Position numbers and translations under genes: made by a program | Notes under the pieces: generated by a model | Told to the model about the DNA's origin: nothing | Database searches by the model: none | What the model saw: the letters and a program-made list of their open reading frames with translations, nothing else | NCBI GenBank assembly: GCA_013334765.1 | Contig: JAAXWW010000001.1 | Span: 1-39,815, forward strand | Origin: Candidatus Moraniibacteriota bacterium | Lineage (GTDB): Bacteria; Patescibacteriota; Minisyncoccia; Moranbacterales; UBA2206 | DNA length: 39,815 bases | Direction: 5' to 3' | Shown: one piece after another, positions 23,265-30,011 of the stretch | Layout: every line of letters begins with the position of its first letter | How positions within the stretch are numbered: the first letter of the stretch is position 1

Positions 23265-24002
23265 CTATTTTTCAGCACCATCCCACATTACTTCGAATAT
23301 GGATTTCAGGGTGTTAAAGATGCTTTGGCTTGATATGACAACTCCGAATTTGTCTTTGTAGGAAATTATGCCGATTTGACTGCTTCCATAAAGGCAAATC
23401 TCGCATTCTATTTTGAATTTGTCGCTTGTGATGAAGCGGGATTGTCTTAGATGCTCAATGTTGTTATTAGCCAGCTCTCGCATCGATGGGTCATCCGGGT
23501 AAATAGAACGCAACCATATTTTCTTCGCTTTTCGCTGGGGGATGAAATATTCAAAGAAAAACTTTTCATCGAAATATCCCTTGTAGTCATTGGAATACCA
23601 AGACAGCATTTCAGAGTTCGGAACTCTGAGGATATCATTATAAATTTCCTTGATGCCACCTTCGCCTTCAAAGAATTTTACGTCAGGCTTTTTATCGATA
23701 AAGGCGAAACTGGCCAAAAGATTCGGCATTGCGTGCTGCAAAACTTCTTTTTTCTTCTCTAAATCATTCAGCATTTCTCTTGGATCCTCAGCATAATACA
23801 AAGTCTTGTTTTTCTTTGCTGTTAATAATAGCCTCCTATTTTTTAGCGATTTAATCGCTAGATATACCGTGCTTCTATTGATCCCTGATCGGTTGCTTAT
23901 TTGAGCTATATTGGCTTCTCCCATTTCAAGAATGGCTATATACACCTTGGCTTCTTTTTCTTTCAGGCCCGCTTCCTGGAGGTCTTTATAAAGTGTTTTC
24001 AT
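23265..24002 (-). CDS. TrmB-family transcriptional regulator
   Basis: A 245-residue regulator of the TrmB type common in archaea and Patescibacteria. The N-terminal winged helix (about 1-75) has EAGLKEKEAKVYIAILEMGEANIAQISNRSGINRSTVYLAIKSLKNRRLL. Next is a short coiled segment (DLEKKKEVLQHAMPNLL), then a C-terminal effector-like domain (about 105-245) with FFEGEGGIKEIYNDIL and SSQIGIISYKDKFGVVISSQSIFNTLKSIFEVMW. The ligand is unknown. It is transcribed divergently from the small gene at 24219, and two opposed GTGACATA sites between them are candidate operators. The start is ATG 24002. Confidence 0.85.
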   Translation of the reverse strand: MKTLYKDLQEAGLKEKEAKVYIAILEMGEANIAQISNRSGINRSTVYLAIKSLKNRRLLLTAKKNKTLYYAEDPREMLNDLEKKKEVLQHAMPNLLASFAFIDKKPDVKFFEGEGGIKEIYNDILRVPNSEMLSWYSNDYKGYFDEKFFFEYFIPQRKAKKIWLRSIYPDDPSMRELANNNIEHLRQSRFITSDKFKIECEICLYGSSQIGIISYKDKFGVVISSQSIFNTLKSIFEVMWDGAEK

Positions 24003-24016
24003 ATAATGATATTATT

Positions 24017-24092
24017 TATGTCACTATTTGCATAATAACATTACAAAGGTTATTTGTCCAATTATAAGCCATAATTTGTTATTTGTGACATA
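24017..24092. promoter_or_regulatory. opposed GTGACATA boxes in a divergent promoter region
   Basis: TATGTCAC at 24017-24024 and GTGACATA at 24085-24092 form an inverted pair about 60 bp apart, in the AT-rich 216-bp gap between the TrmB-like gene and 24219. Copies of TTATTTGT also recur. Possible binding sites of the regulator; no experiment implied. Confidence 0.4.
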
Positions 24093-24218
24093 CTAACTTA
24101 ATATATATGACAATATTATAACCATTTTTATATAGATGTGGCATAATTCAACGTTATGACAGGATTGGCCTGTCCTAGCGAAGATCCTTAAAAATCGGCA
24201 CAAAAAAGGAACGCTGTC

Positions 24219-24575
24219 ATGACACATTCCGATCTTCTTATTGGTTTGATGATCGATATGGTTCGAGACGGAACTCTTGAAGCGACAAGGAGGGAGGATA
24301 TCCTTTTAATGAGAGCTGTATTCCTTCGGTCCGGCTACTTCCTTGAAGCATTCATCAGGATTCCTATGCTATTGATGCAGCCGGCCGGCGAATCCCATTG
24401 GTATTTCCTTAGGATATTGTTTGGAAATAAGAGGGCCGAGGAACTCTTTCAAAGAGTAAACGACGGAGAGCCAAAGATCGGTGCGGAAGGAAAAAAGGAG
24501 ATAATCAAGCAGATTGAAAAGATGAGTCTAGAGCATTTTCTCAGAAGTCCGTTAGCACTGACGGACTTCGAGTAA
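24219..24575 (+). CDS. small helical hypothetical protein divergent from the regulator
   Basis: A 118-residue protein, family unknown. Start ATG 24219 has SD AAAGGAAC. Predicted largely helical, with amphipathic segments (LLIGLMIDMVRDGTLEATRRED, AVFLRSGYFLEAFIRIPMLLM) and a C-terminal KKEIIKQIEKMSLEHFLRSPLAL. No signal peptide. It lies divergently from the TrmB-like gene, so it may be the regulator's target. It ends before a good terminator. Confidence 0.55.
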   Translation: MTHSDLLIGLMIDMVRDGTLEATRREDILLMRAVFLRSGYFLEAFIRIPMLLMQPAGESHWYFLRILFGNKRAEELFQRVNDGEPKIGAEGKKEIIKQIEKMSLEHFLRSPLALTDFE

Positions 24576-24599
24576 AAAATCAAAAGGCTGAATGTTCAA

Positions 24600-24631
24600 G
24601 CCTCCTTGCTGAATAGTAGGGAGGTTTTTTA
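24600..24631 (+). terminator. rho-independent terminator
   Basis: CCTCC (24601-24605) and GGAGG (24620-24624) with a 14-nt loop, then TTTTTT. Confidence 0.7.
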
Positions 24632-24715
24632 TTTAATATATTGTAAATCACAAACCACCAAAAGATGGTCTTTTTTCATAAGCCCAAGTCTAAATGCATC
24701 CACCAAGGAAATTAG

Positions 24716-24749
24716 ATAAAAAGCAGGCTTTATTTGAAGCCTGTTTTTT
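24716..24749 (+). terminator. repeated terminator, copy C
   Basis: CAGGCTT-TATTTG-AAGCCTG plus TTTTTT, nearly the same as the hairpins at 21205 and 21672. No gene directly upstream explains it, so it may be a remnant of a lost gene or element. Confidence 0.7.
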
Positions 24750-24765
24750 CGGTATCTGTGTATGT

Positions 24766-24816
24766 AACTTTATAAAGATACATGGTATTTACAAACTTTA
24801 TAAAGTTTGATATAAT
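24766..24816 (+). promoter_or_regulatory. fic promoter with palindromic operators
   Basis: -35 TTTACA (24788-24793), 17-nt spacer, -10 TATAAT (24811-24816). The spacer holds the perfect 16-bp palindrome AAACTTTATAAAGTTT (24793-24808). A second copy of its core, AACTTTATAAAG, lies at 24766-24777. Likely bound by the XRE domain of the gene it drives. Confidence 0.75.
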
Positions 24817-24822
24817 CAGAAC

Positions 24823-25746
24823 ATGAATGCATCGGACAAGTTAAAACTTATAAAAGACCTTTCCGAATTGACTCAGGAAAAACTAGCCAAAGAATTGGGC
24901 GTGTCTTTTGTGACGCTCAACAGTTGGATTAATGGACGCTCTGTCCCTCGCAAAAAGAAGCAGATTCAAATAGACGAGCTATATGCCAGATATTCTGGGA
25001 CGAAAATAATTCCTGAAACCGTATTGGAGGCAAAAAAGAAAGTCCTTGAAAAGAAAAGCCGAAGTTATAGGAATATAGCGGCAACTATTTCGAACAATTC
25101 TGATATATATGATCAATTCGTTTTGTCATTGACATACAATACTAACAAGATTGAGGGGAGCACTCTTACTGAAGATGAGACGGCAGCTATTTTGTTTGGC
25201 AATGCTTCATTGCCCAATAGGACGCTGATTGAACAATTGGAGGCCAAAAATCATCAGACAGCTTTCAATTTCATGTTCGATTGGTTGAAAGAAAAAAAAG
25301 CTATAGATGAAGATCTTATCTTAAGACTTCACTCCATCCTCATGAACAGCATTCGGCCGGATGCTGGAACTTATCGCAGTCACGGAGTGCGTATCATGGG
25401 AACAAATATGCCGACAGCCAATTATTTGAAAGTGCCCGAGCTGATGAAAAAAATAATTAAAGATATCAATGTTAAAAAGGCTGATTTCATCTCTAAGCTG
25501 TCCAATATCCATAGCCGTTTTGAGCAGATCCATCCGTTTTCAGACGGGAATGGACGAATCGGCAGGCTTCTTATGCACGCGATGCTTTTGAAACAGAATT
25601 TTCCCCCAGCAATGATCCAGCAAAAAGACAAGCGGATTTATATGAAATACTTGAACAAATCCCAAATGACAGGGGATCTAAGCTTGTTGGAGGATTTTCT
25701 TTGCGACGCGATAATGTTGAGTTTCTCCGTCATGGAAAGAAGATAA
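24823..25746 (+). CDS. XRE-Fic fusion protein (AMP transferase with built-in inhibitory motif)
   Basis: A 307-residue Fic-family protein. Residues about 5-58 are an XRE/Cro-type helix-turn-helix (LTQEKLAKELGVSFVTLNSWINGRSVP). The Fic core carries the catalytic motif HPFSDGNGRIGR (237-248), with His237. The inhibitory helix motif TNKIEG at 107-112 ([S/T]-x-x-x-E-[G/N]) lies N-terminal to the Fic core, making it a class II self-inhibited Fic enzyme. A flap region (GVRIMGTNMPTANYLKVPEL) is present. Such enzymes add AMP or other nucleotides to target proteins. The N-terminal HTH and the palindromic operator in its promoter point to autoregulation. ATG 24823 begins only 6 nt after the -10, so the message is nearly leaderless. 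Confidence 0.9.
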   Translation: MNASDKLKLIKDLSELTQEKLAKELGVSFVTLNSWINGRSVPRKKKQIQIDELYARYSGTKIIPETVLEAKKKVLEKKSRSYRNIAATISNNSDIYDQFVLSLTYNTNKIEGSTLTEDETAAILFGNASLPNRTLIEQLEAKNHQTAFNFMFDWLKEKKAIDEDLILRLHSILMNSIRPDAGTYRSHGVRIMGTNMPTANYLKVPELMKKIIKDINVKKADFISKLSNIHSRFEQIHPFSDGNGRIGRLLMHAMLLKQNFPPAMIQQKDKRIYMKYLNKSQMTGDLSLLEDFLCDAIMLSFSVMERR

Positions 25747-25753
25747 AATTGGC

Positions 25754-25782
25754 AAGGCACTTTATCTTGTTAGGCCTTTTTT
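25754..25782 (+). terminator. weak terminator after fic
   Basis: AAGGC (25754-25758) and GCCTT (25774-25778) with a 15-nt loop, then T-run. Confidence 0.45.
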
Positions 25783-25791
25783 CATGAACTC

Positions 25792-25881
25792 AGTTCTGAC
25801 CGTATTAACTAGCCAGCTCATAACAGCAGAAACAGCCTCGTGTTTGGGCTGTTTTTGATACCCGTAAGGCGGGTTAGAACT
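25792..25881 (+). repeat. attC-like palindromic element, copy 2 (contains terminator)
   Basis: A 90-bp element bounded by AGTTCTGA and TTAGAACT. It shares CCGTATTAACTAGCCAGCTC and the ACCCGTAAGGCGGGTTAGAA end with copy 1 at 21640. The internal hairpin is ACAGCC-tcgtgttt-GGGCTGT plus Ts. Relative to copy 1 the outermost base pair changed from G:C to A:T on both sides together. Confidence 0.6.
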
Positions 25882-25901
25882 TAAGCCATTTTCCGACCGG
25901 C

Positions 25902-25930
25902 TTGCAATAAAATAATGTTTTTGCTAGTAT
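25902..25930 (+). promoter_or_regulatory. promoter of the structured RNA
   Basis: -35 TTGCAA (25902-25907), 17-nt spacer, -10 TAGTAT (25925-25930). The predicted start, near 25936, coincides with the start of the RNA's closing helix. Confidence 0.7.
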
Positions 25931-25935
25931 AAGGC

Positions 25936-26182
25936 TGATGACAACATGAAAGTCTTATCATCAGGGTCTGCGAATTAGTGGTACGTAAGCAAGTTTGCAG
26001 GATAAACCCGAGACTAAAGGGAAATAGGCCATCGAGCCTATGAAGCCCAGACTGGCAGCTAAGGTCAAAAACAAAAGCGAGCATGTTGCTTGCTTACCGA
26101 AGCTCCGGGCGCGGCGGTACCACGGCGCGGTAGTGCTGTCATCATTTTTATGGGACCGATGCTAACGCAAAGGTCCCTTTTT
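25936..26182 (+). ncRNA. structured RNA gene of unknown family
   Basis: About 210 nt of RNA plus terminator, not matched to any family I know. Colinear long-range pairings can be read directly. The closing helix is TGATGACA (25936-25943) with TGTCATCA (26137-26144); the next are GTGGTAC with GTACCAC and GTAAGCAAG with CTTGCTTAC. A local apical hairpin is ATAGGC-catcga-GCCTAT. The 5' strand of the closing helix can instead form a local hairpin, CTGATGA...TCATCAG, so two exclusive folds exist. A promoter precedes it and a GGGACC/GGTCCC hairpin with T-run ends it (26152-26182). There is no coding frame of note. The rod-like layout and size would suit a 6S-type RNA, but this is only a guess. Confidence 0.65.
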
Positions 26183-26217
26183 CGATGGCAATTTATAGCA
26201 CAAGGGAGGATAATCTC

Positions 26218-26394
26218 ATGAATCGGGATGCGATCTCAAAGAAAAATCGCGCTTTTTTCTTTACTACGATCGGGATGGCGCTGAATGACTCATCCTTCAG
26301 GCAAGCTCTTCTGCGCAGTCTTTCCAATGATGGTTCTGCTTTTTCCTTTTGCAATAAATACGAATATTCGATGATCAGAAAAGCCAAAATATGA
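26218..26394 (+). CDS. 58-residue hypothetical protein
   Basis: A small basic protein of unknown family. ATG 26218 lies behind AGGGAGG, a strong SD. Sequence starts MNRDAISKKNRAFFFTTIG and ends MIRKAKI. One moderately hydrophobic stretch (AFFFTTIGMALN), no clear membrane helix. It starts 36 bp after the terminator of the structured RNA, so it may be made from read-through only. It could be a real accessory small protein or a chance frame. Confidence 0.4.
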   Translation: MNRDAISKKNRAFFFTTIGMALNDSSFRQALLRSLSNDGSAFSFCNKYEYSMIRKAKI

Positions 26395-26436
26395 TACAAT
26401 CTAAGCATATTAATCTTATCCGATATATAAAATAAA

Positions 26437-27585
26437 ATGAATAAGAAAACAGGGCTGGCCATATTGGGTGTCTTGATGGTCCTTGGCATCGCAACGGTTT
26501 ATAAGATCAAAGGGAATAAGGCTCTGAAAGAGCAGGAAATGGCGGATCAGCAGCTGAAACAGGAAATCGGTCAAATGCTGATGATCGGTTTTCGCGGAAC
26601 GGAAGCTTCTGATGATTCATATGTGGCGAAGACGATAAGGGATCTGGGAGTGGGCGGGGTGATCCTCTTCGACATCGATGTGCCTGGCGGGCGGGCTTTT
26701 CCTAGGAATATTACCGAACCGGAACAGGTCAGGAACCTGGTCGGTGAATTGAAATCATTTTCCGCAACCCCGCTTTTGGTCGCGGTGGATGCCGAAGGTG
26801 GAATGGTGAACAGGCTTAAGGAAAAATACGGTTTCATTCCTGTGCCAAGCGCAAAGGAGTTGGGAGATGCCAATGACGCGGAAAAAACGAAAGAGGTTGC
26901 CAAGGGTCTTTCTGCTGAACTTAAAGATTTAGGGATAAATGTCGATTTTGCGCCGGTGGTGGATGTGAATGTCAATCCGGAAAACCCGGTCATCGGTTCG
27001 ATCGGCAGATCTTTCTCAAGCGACCCGGAAAAAGTAACCCAGCAAGCCGAAGCTTTCCTGGATGGCTTGCATGAAAATGGAGTGCTTTCTTCCCTAAAAC
27101 ACTTTCCAGGACACGGCAGTTCTGCTGCCGACAGCCATCTAGGACTTACGGATGTTACTAGCACCTGGAGCGATAAAGAGTTTATTCCCTATGAAAGGAT
27201 AATCAAGGACGGCAAGGCTGACATGATCATGACTGCTCATATCATGAATATGAATATCGACCCTGACTATCCGGCTACCTTGTCCTCCCGCTATATCCAA
27301 GAAATATTGCGTGACAAATTGGGGTTTCAAGGCGTGGTGGTTTCGGATGATATGCAGATGGGCGCGATTATGGAAAACTACGGATTCAAAGACGCGGTCA
27401 TCCGGGCAGTCAACGCCGGATGCGATATCCTGATCCTTTCCAATAATGGCAAGGAATATAGTGAAGAGATGCCTCAGGAAGCCCGTGATATCATTTTCGA
27501 AGCAGTCAAAAGCGGCGCGATCGCGAGGGAAAAGATTCAGAAGTCATACGGGAGGATAATGGAGATGAAAAGCGAGACGCAGTGA
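26437..27585 (+). CDS. membrane-anchored GH3 beta-N-acetylhexosaminidase (NagZ-like)
   Basis: A 382-residue glycoside hydrolase family 3 enzyme of the NagZ type, which cleaves terminal N-acetylglucosamine from muropeptides or glycans. One N-terminal membrane helix at about 6-22 anchors it outside the cell, as in Gram-positive NagZ. Signatures are LVAVDAEGGMVNRL (114-127), FAPVVDVN (171-178) and the general-acid loop KHFPGHGSSAADSH (221-234) with the Asp232-His234 dyad. The nucleophile region is VVSDDMQMGAI (301-311), with Asp304 or Asp305. There is no extra C-terminal domain. It may serve peptidoglycan recycling or attack on a host envelope. Start ATG 26437. Confidence 0.9.
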   Translation: MNKKTGLAILGVLMVLGIATVYKIKGNKALKEQEMADQQLKQEIGQMLMIGFRGTEASDDSYVAKTIRDLGVGGVILFDIDVPGGRAFPRNITEPEQVRNLVGELKSFSATPLLVAVDAEGGMVNRLKEKYGFIPVPSAKELGDANDAEKTKEVAKGLSAELKDLGINVDFAPVVDVNVNPENPVIGSIGRSFSSDPEKVTQQAEAFLDGLHENGVLSSLKHFPGHGSSAADSHLGLTDVTSTWSDKEFIPYERIIKDGKADMIMTAHIMNMNIDPDYPATLSSRYIQEILRDKLGFQGVVVSDDMQMGAIMENYGFKDAVIRAVNAGCDILILSNNGKEYSEEMPQEARDIIFEAVKSGAIAREKIQKSYGRIMEMKSETQ

Positions 27586-27648
27586 AGCTGTTGAAAAACG
27601 ATCGGTTCCGTGTTATTATATAGTCCCTTGATTTGTTAAGATGAAGCC

Positions 27649-28935
27649 GTGGATATATATACGGACAACAATTTTCACAACAAAAAACCGGAAAATCCCT
27701 TTTCTAGGATATCGGGATCCCTACTGCGTTTTCTGGGCGTGTTCTTCTTCTATTTCAAGGGGACTTTTTTCAGCACCAAAAGAAGGCGGGCTGTTTTTGT
27801 CCTCATTATCTCTATTCTATTGGCTTGGCAGCTCGGACCGTACGGAGCACTCAGAAGAAAAAACACGGCACTGATTATCCCGGAACGGGTTTATCATGTT
27901 CCTGAACCATCCGGGCACAATCTGGAAGAGGATGACTATTATACATATATTCCGGGCCCGATATCGATGGATAAGATGAAAAAACAAGGCTGCGTAGCGG
28001 ACGGACTGCTTTCCGGGTATGGAAGCGACACCAAAGAATCAATTGCTATGGTTAACCGTTCCAACTGCATGTATCTTCATAGGGCGCTTGAAACTTGGGC
28101 GGCTCCGCCGGATATGGAAAAGACCAGGGGAATAATGCGCGAAATCGACAGGCCAGGCATAATATACGGCATGTTTATCGCGGAGGCTTTGAAAAAGAAT
28201 GCCAACTATTTCTATCCGGATGAAAATCGCAATTTCGATTTTCGGGATATGTGCTTGCCTAGTTCGGATAATCGCTGGGGTGAGCACACTTGCATTCCCA
28301 GCTTCAAAAGAAAAGAATACCGCAAATACGTGGAATACATAACCAGCCAGGCAATGGATCTTGGAATCCAGAGCTTCCTATTCGGTCAGATCTATTATCA
28401 AGACGATCCGGATGATGCCAATGTCAGCGAGGTATTGAAGCATATGCGAGCATACGCTAAGAAAAAAGGGATCCAAATAGCGATCGGGGCGCAAACCGGG
28501 AGCATCACCAATGAGAAGTATCTGAAGATGTTTGACTATATCGAAGGCGGAGCCGGAATCGGCGATGACGGGACCGTCGAATCAGGTCCATGCTGGAGCC
28601 AGCTTAGCGGGTGCTGGGGGCTTCTTTGGAATGATACGTTCAGGTCCAAGGCCAATAATGTCCTGATTCATCTCGATTGGAGCGGTCTCAAATTCGATGA
28701 CATGAGTTCATTCGCCCGCATGGATAGCAGTGATAGAGCGGCAACGCTCAAGAATCTCTATTCCTATTTCACATCGAAAAACGTCGGGTTCCTGCTGCCG
28801 CTTATGGCAACCGTCAATAAGGACAATGGGGGATGTTTCGGCCACAAGAAGAACTTCTATTCTGCCAGCAATATCCATGGCTGCAAGGATGAAGGAGTCA
28901 TAAACGATTTGCTGAAGCTAAAAGGCAAGAGCTAG
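27649..28935 (+). CDS. membrane-anchored protein of unknown function
   Basis: A 428-residue protein I do not recognise. A basic cytoplasmic N-terminus (about 1-45) precedes one helix (AVFVLIISILLAWQLGPYG, about 48-66), so the bulk is extracytoplasmic. The external domain has many Cys residues (CVADG, SNCMY, DMCLP, HTCIPS, GPCWSQLSGCWG, GGCFGH, HGCKD) that could form disulfides. Acidic strands such as SFLFGQIYYQDDPDD and IAIGAQTG recall a TIM-barrel glycosidase-like fold, but that is weak. The start is GTG 27649; the frame from ATG 27641 is a different frame and short. It follows the NagZ-like gene by 63 bp. Confidence 0.6.
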   Translation: MDIYTDNNFHNKKPENPFSRISGSLLRFLGVFFFYFKGTFFSTKRRRAVFVLIISILLAWQLGPYGALRRKNTALIIPERVYHVPEPSGHNLEEDDYYTYIPGPISMDKMKKQGCVADGLLSGYGSDTKESIAMVNRSNCMYLHRALETWAAPPDMEKTRGIMREIDRPGIIYGMFIAEALKKNANYFYPDENRNFDFRDMCLPSSDNRWGEHTCIPSFKRKEYRKYVEYITSQAMDLGIQSFLFGQIYYQDDPDDANVSEVLKHMRAYAKKKGIQIAIGAQTGSITNEKYLKMFDYIEGGAGIGDDGTVESGPCWSQLSGCWGLLWNDTFRSKANNVLIHLDWSGLKFDDMSSFARMDSSDRAATLKNLYSYFTSKNVGFLLPLMATVNKDNGGCFGHKKNFYSASNIHGCKDEGVINDLLKLKGKS

Positions 28936-28947
28936 GCGGTATCCTTG

Positions 28948-28976
28948 TTTACATGTCATGCCGCATGACCTATAAT
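28948..28976 (+). promoter_or_regulatory. promoter of the signalling locus with palindromic operator
   Basis: -35 TTTACA (28948-28953), 17-nt spacer, -10 TATAAT (28971-28976). The spacer contains GTCATG-ccg-CATGAC (28955-28969), a perfect 6-3-6 palindrome, well placed for repression of the response-regulator gene. Confidence 0.75.
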
Positions 28977-29022
28977 TCAGGCATGGGGTGTTTTTTGTTT
29001 TCGCAACATAATTCCAAATCGA

Positions 29023-29694
29023 ATGCGCATATTGGTAGTTGAAGATAATAAGGAAATCGCCAGCTTTTTAAAGACTAGTTTGGAGGCGGAGTGCTTCGCT
29101 GTCGATGTCGCTGAAGACGGCGAGCAGGGAACATATCTGGGGCGCATAAACGCTTATGACGCCATAATCCTGGACAATATCCTTCCCAAGAAGCTGGGGA
29201 AGGACGTTTGCATTGCCATAAAGGAAAAAAACAAAGACGTCCCGATCCTGATGCTTTCCGTTAAGGCCGATGTGCCGACCAAGGTGGAAATGCTTAATAT
29301 CGGAGCGGATGACTACATGGCTAAGCCGTTTTCATTCAGTGAGCTGCTGGCTAGGATAAAGGCTATTCTGCGGCGTCCGAAAGGAGCGGTTTCCGAGATA
29401 ATGAGCATTGGTGACATCGCTCTCGATACCACGAAGCATCAGGTGAAAATCAAGGATGAGGAGATCCATCTTACGAGAAAGGAGTTCATGCTTCTCGAGC
29501 TCCTCATGAAGCGGAACGGAGAGGTCGTTTCAAGAGGAGAGATTTCCGAGCATGTGTGGGACATGAACCTTGATCCTTTTTCCAACACCATCGAGGCTCA
29601 CGTGAGAAATTTGAGAAAAAAGCTGAGCCTGGATTGCGACAACAAGGATTTTCTTTTGACGGTTCCCGGCAGAGGATATAGGATAAAGTGCTGA
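29023..29694 (+). CDS. OmpR/PhoB-family response regulator
   Basis: A 223-residue two-component response regulator. The receiver domain (1-118) has the acidic pair Glu7-Asp8, phospho-acceptor Asp51 (AIILDNILPKKLGKD), a Ser at the Thr switch position (MLSVKAD) and Lys101 (DDYMAKPFSF). The OmpR-type winged-helix DNA-binding domain (about 128-223) has IHLTRKEFMLLELLMKRNGEVVSRGEI and NTIEAHVRNLRKKL, ending in VPGRGYRIKC. Its partner kinase is encoded 318 bp downstream, with a small peptide gene between. Start ATG 29023. Confidence 0.95.
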   Translation: MRILVVEDNKEIASFLKTSLEAECFAVDVAEDGEQGTYLGRINAYDAIILDNILPKKLGKDVCIAIKEKNKDVPILMLSVKADVPTKVEMLNIGADDYMAKPFSFSELLARIKAILRRPKGAVSEIMSIGDIALDTTKHQVKIKDEEIHLTRKEFMLLELLMKRNGEVVSRGEISEHVWDMNLDPFSNTIEAHVRNLRKKLSLDCDNKDFLLTVPGRGYRIKC

Positions 29695-29804
29695 TAAGAC
29701 CGGATTTTATTTTTTCTTTATCAAAACTTTATTATTTTTTTATTACAATTAGTTCAGAACCGGGGTCGACGAGTTCCTTTAATAAAAAAACAGAATAAAG
29801 AAAC

Positions 29805-29912
29805 ATGAAAAAGGTTATCAAGAAAGTCCTCATGAGCAAGAAGGCAAGAAACGCTTCTGCTGTCGCTTCGTTGGCAGTCGCTGTGTCAGTCGTGAACGCT
29901 CCATGGGGCTAG
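29805..29912 (+). CDS. 35-residue signal-peptide-like peptide ending Pro-Trp-Gly
   Basis: A tiny gene between the response regulator and histidine kinase. The product has a Lys-rich start (MKKVIKKVLMSKKARN), a hydrophobic core ASAVASLAVAVSVVNA, and the end APWG. The V-N-A sequence fits a -3/-1 signal-peptidase site. The only Trp is the penultimate residue, as Trp is near the C-terminus of ComX pheromones (for example ...QWGD). Frame and stop (TAG at 29910) are clear. SD is weak. Too short for family assignment; the idea that it is a pheromone precursor rests on position and the terminal Trp-Gly. Confidence 0.5.
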   Translation: MKKVIKKVLMSKKARNASAVASLAVAVSVVNAPWG

Positions 29913-29958
29913 TTTCCGCCTAGGATTGGGATGTTCATTGTGCGTTTGAGTTATTTAT

Positions 29959-29987
29959 GCCATCCTGGTATTGTATGCCAGGATGGC
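29959..29987 (+). terminator. hairpin between the peptide and kinase genes
   Basis: Perfect 10-bp stem GCCATCCTGG (29959-29968) with CCAGGATGGC (29978-29987), followed by GTTTGTTAT. It could partly terminate transcription so that the peptide is made in excess over the kinase, or act as a processing site. Confidence 0.6.
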
Positions 29988-30011
29988 GTTTGTTATATAA
30001 GTATCTTGTCT

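Noticed and set aside
25931-25954. CTGATGA...GAAA as a hammerhead ribozyme core.
   Set aside because: Stem II between the two boxes does not pair and there is no proper stem I/III arrangement; the box is part of the RNA's closing helix.
29594-29612. CTCACGTGAG in the response-regulator gene as another parS site.
   Set aside because: Only the central CACGTG and one flanking base pair match; the outer TGTT/AACA parts are missing.
29692-29697. UGA recoding (Gracilibacteria/SR1 code).
   Set aside because: UGA ends the response regulator and other normal-length proteins, and no conserved protein has internal UGA.
29931-30011. Extended N-terminus of the histidine kinase.
   Set aside because: It would be translated through the 10-bp hairpin and has a Cys-rich sequence unlike a kinase N-terminus; ATG 30012 fits better.
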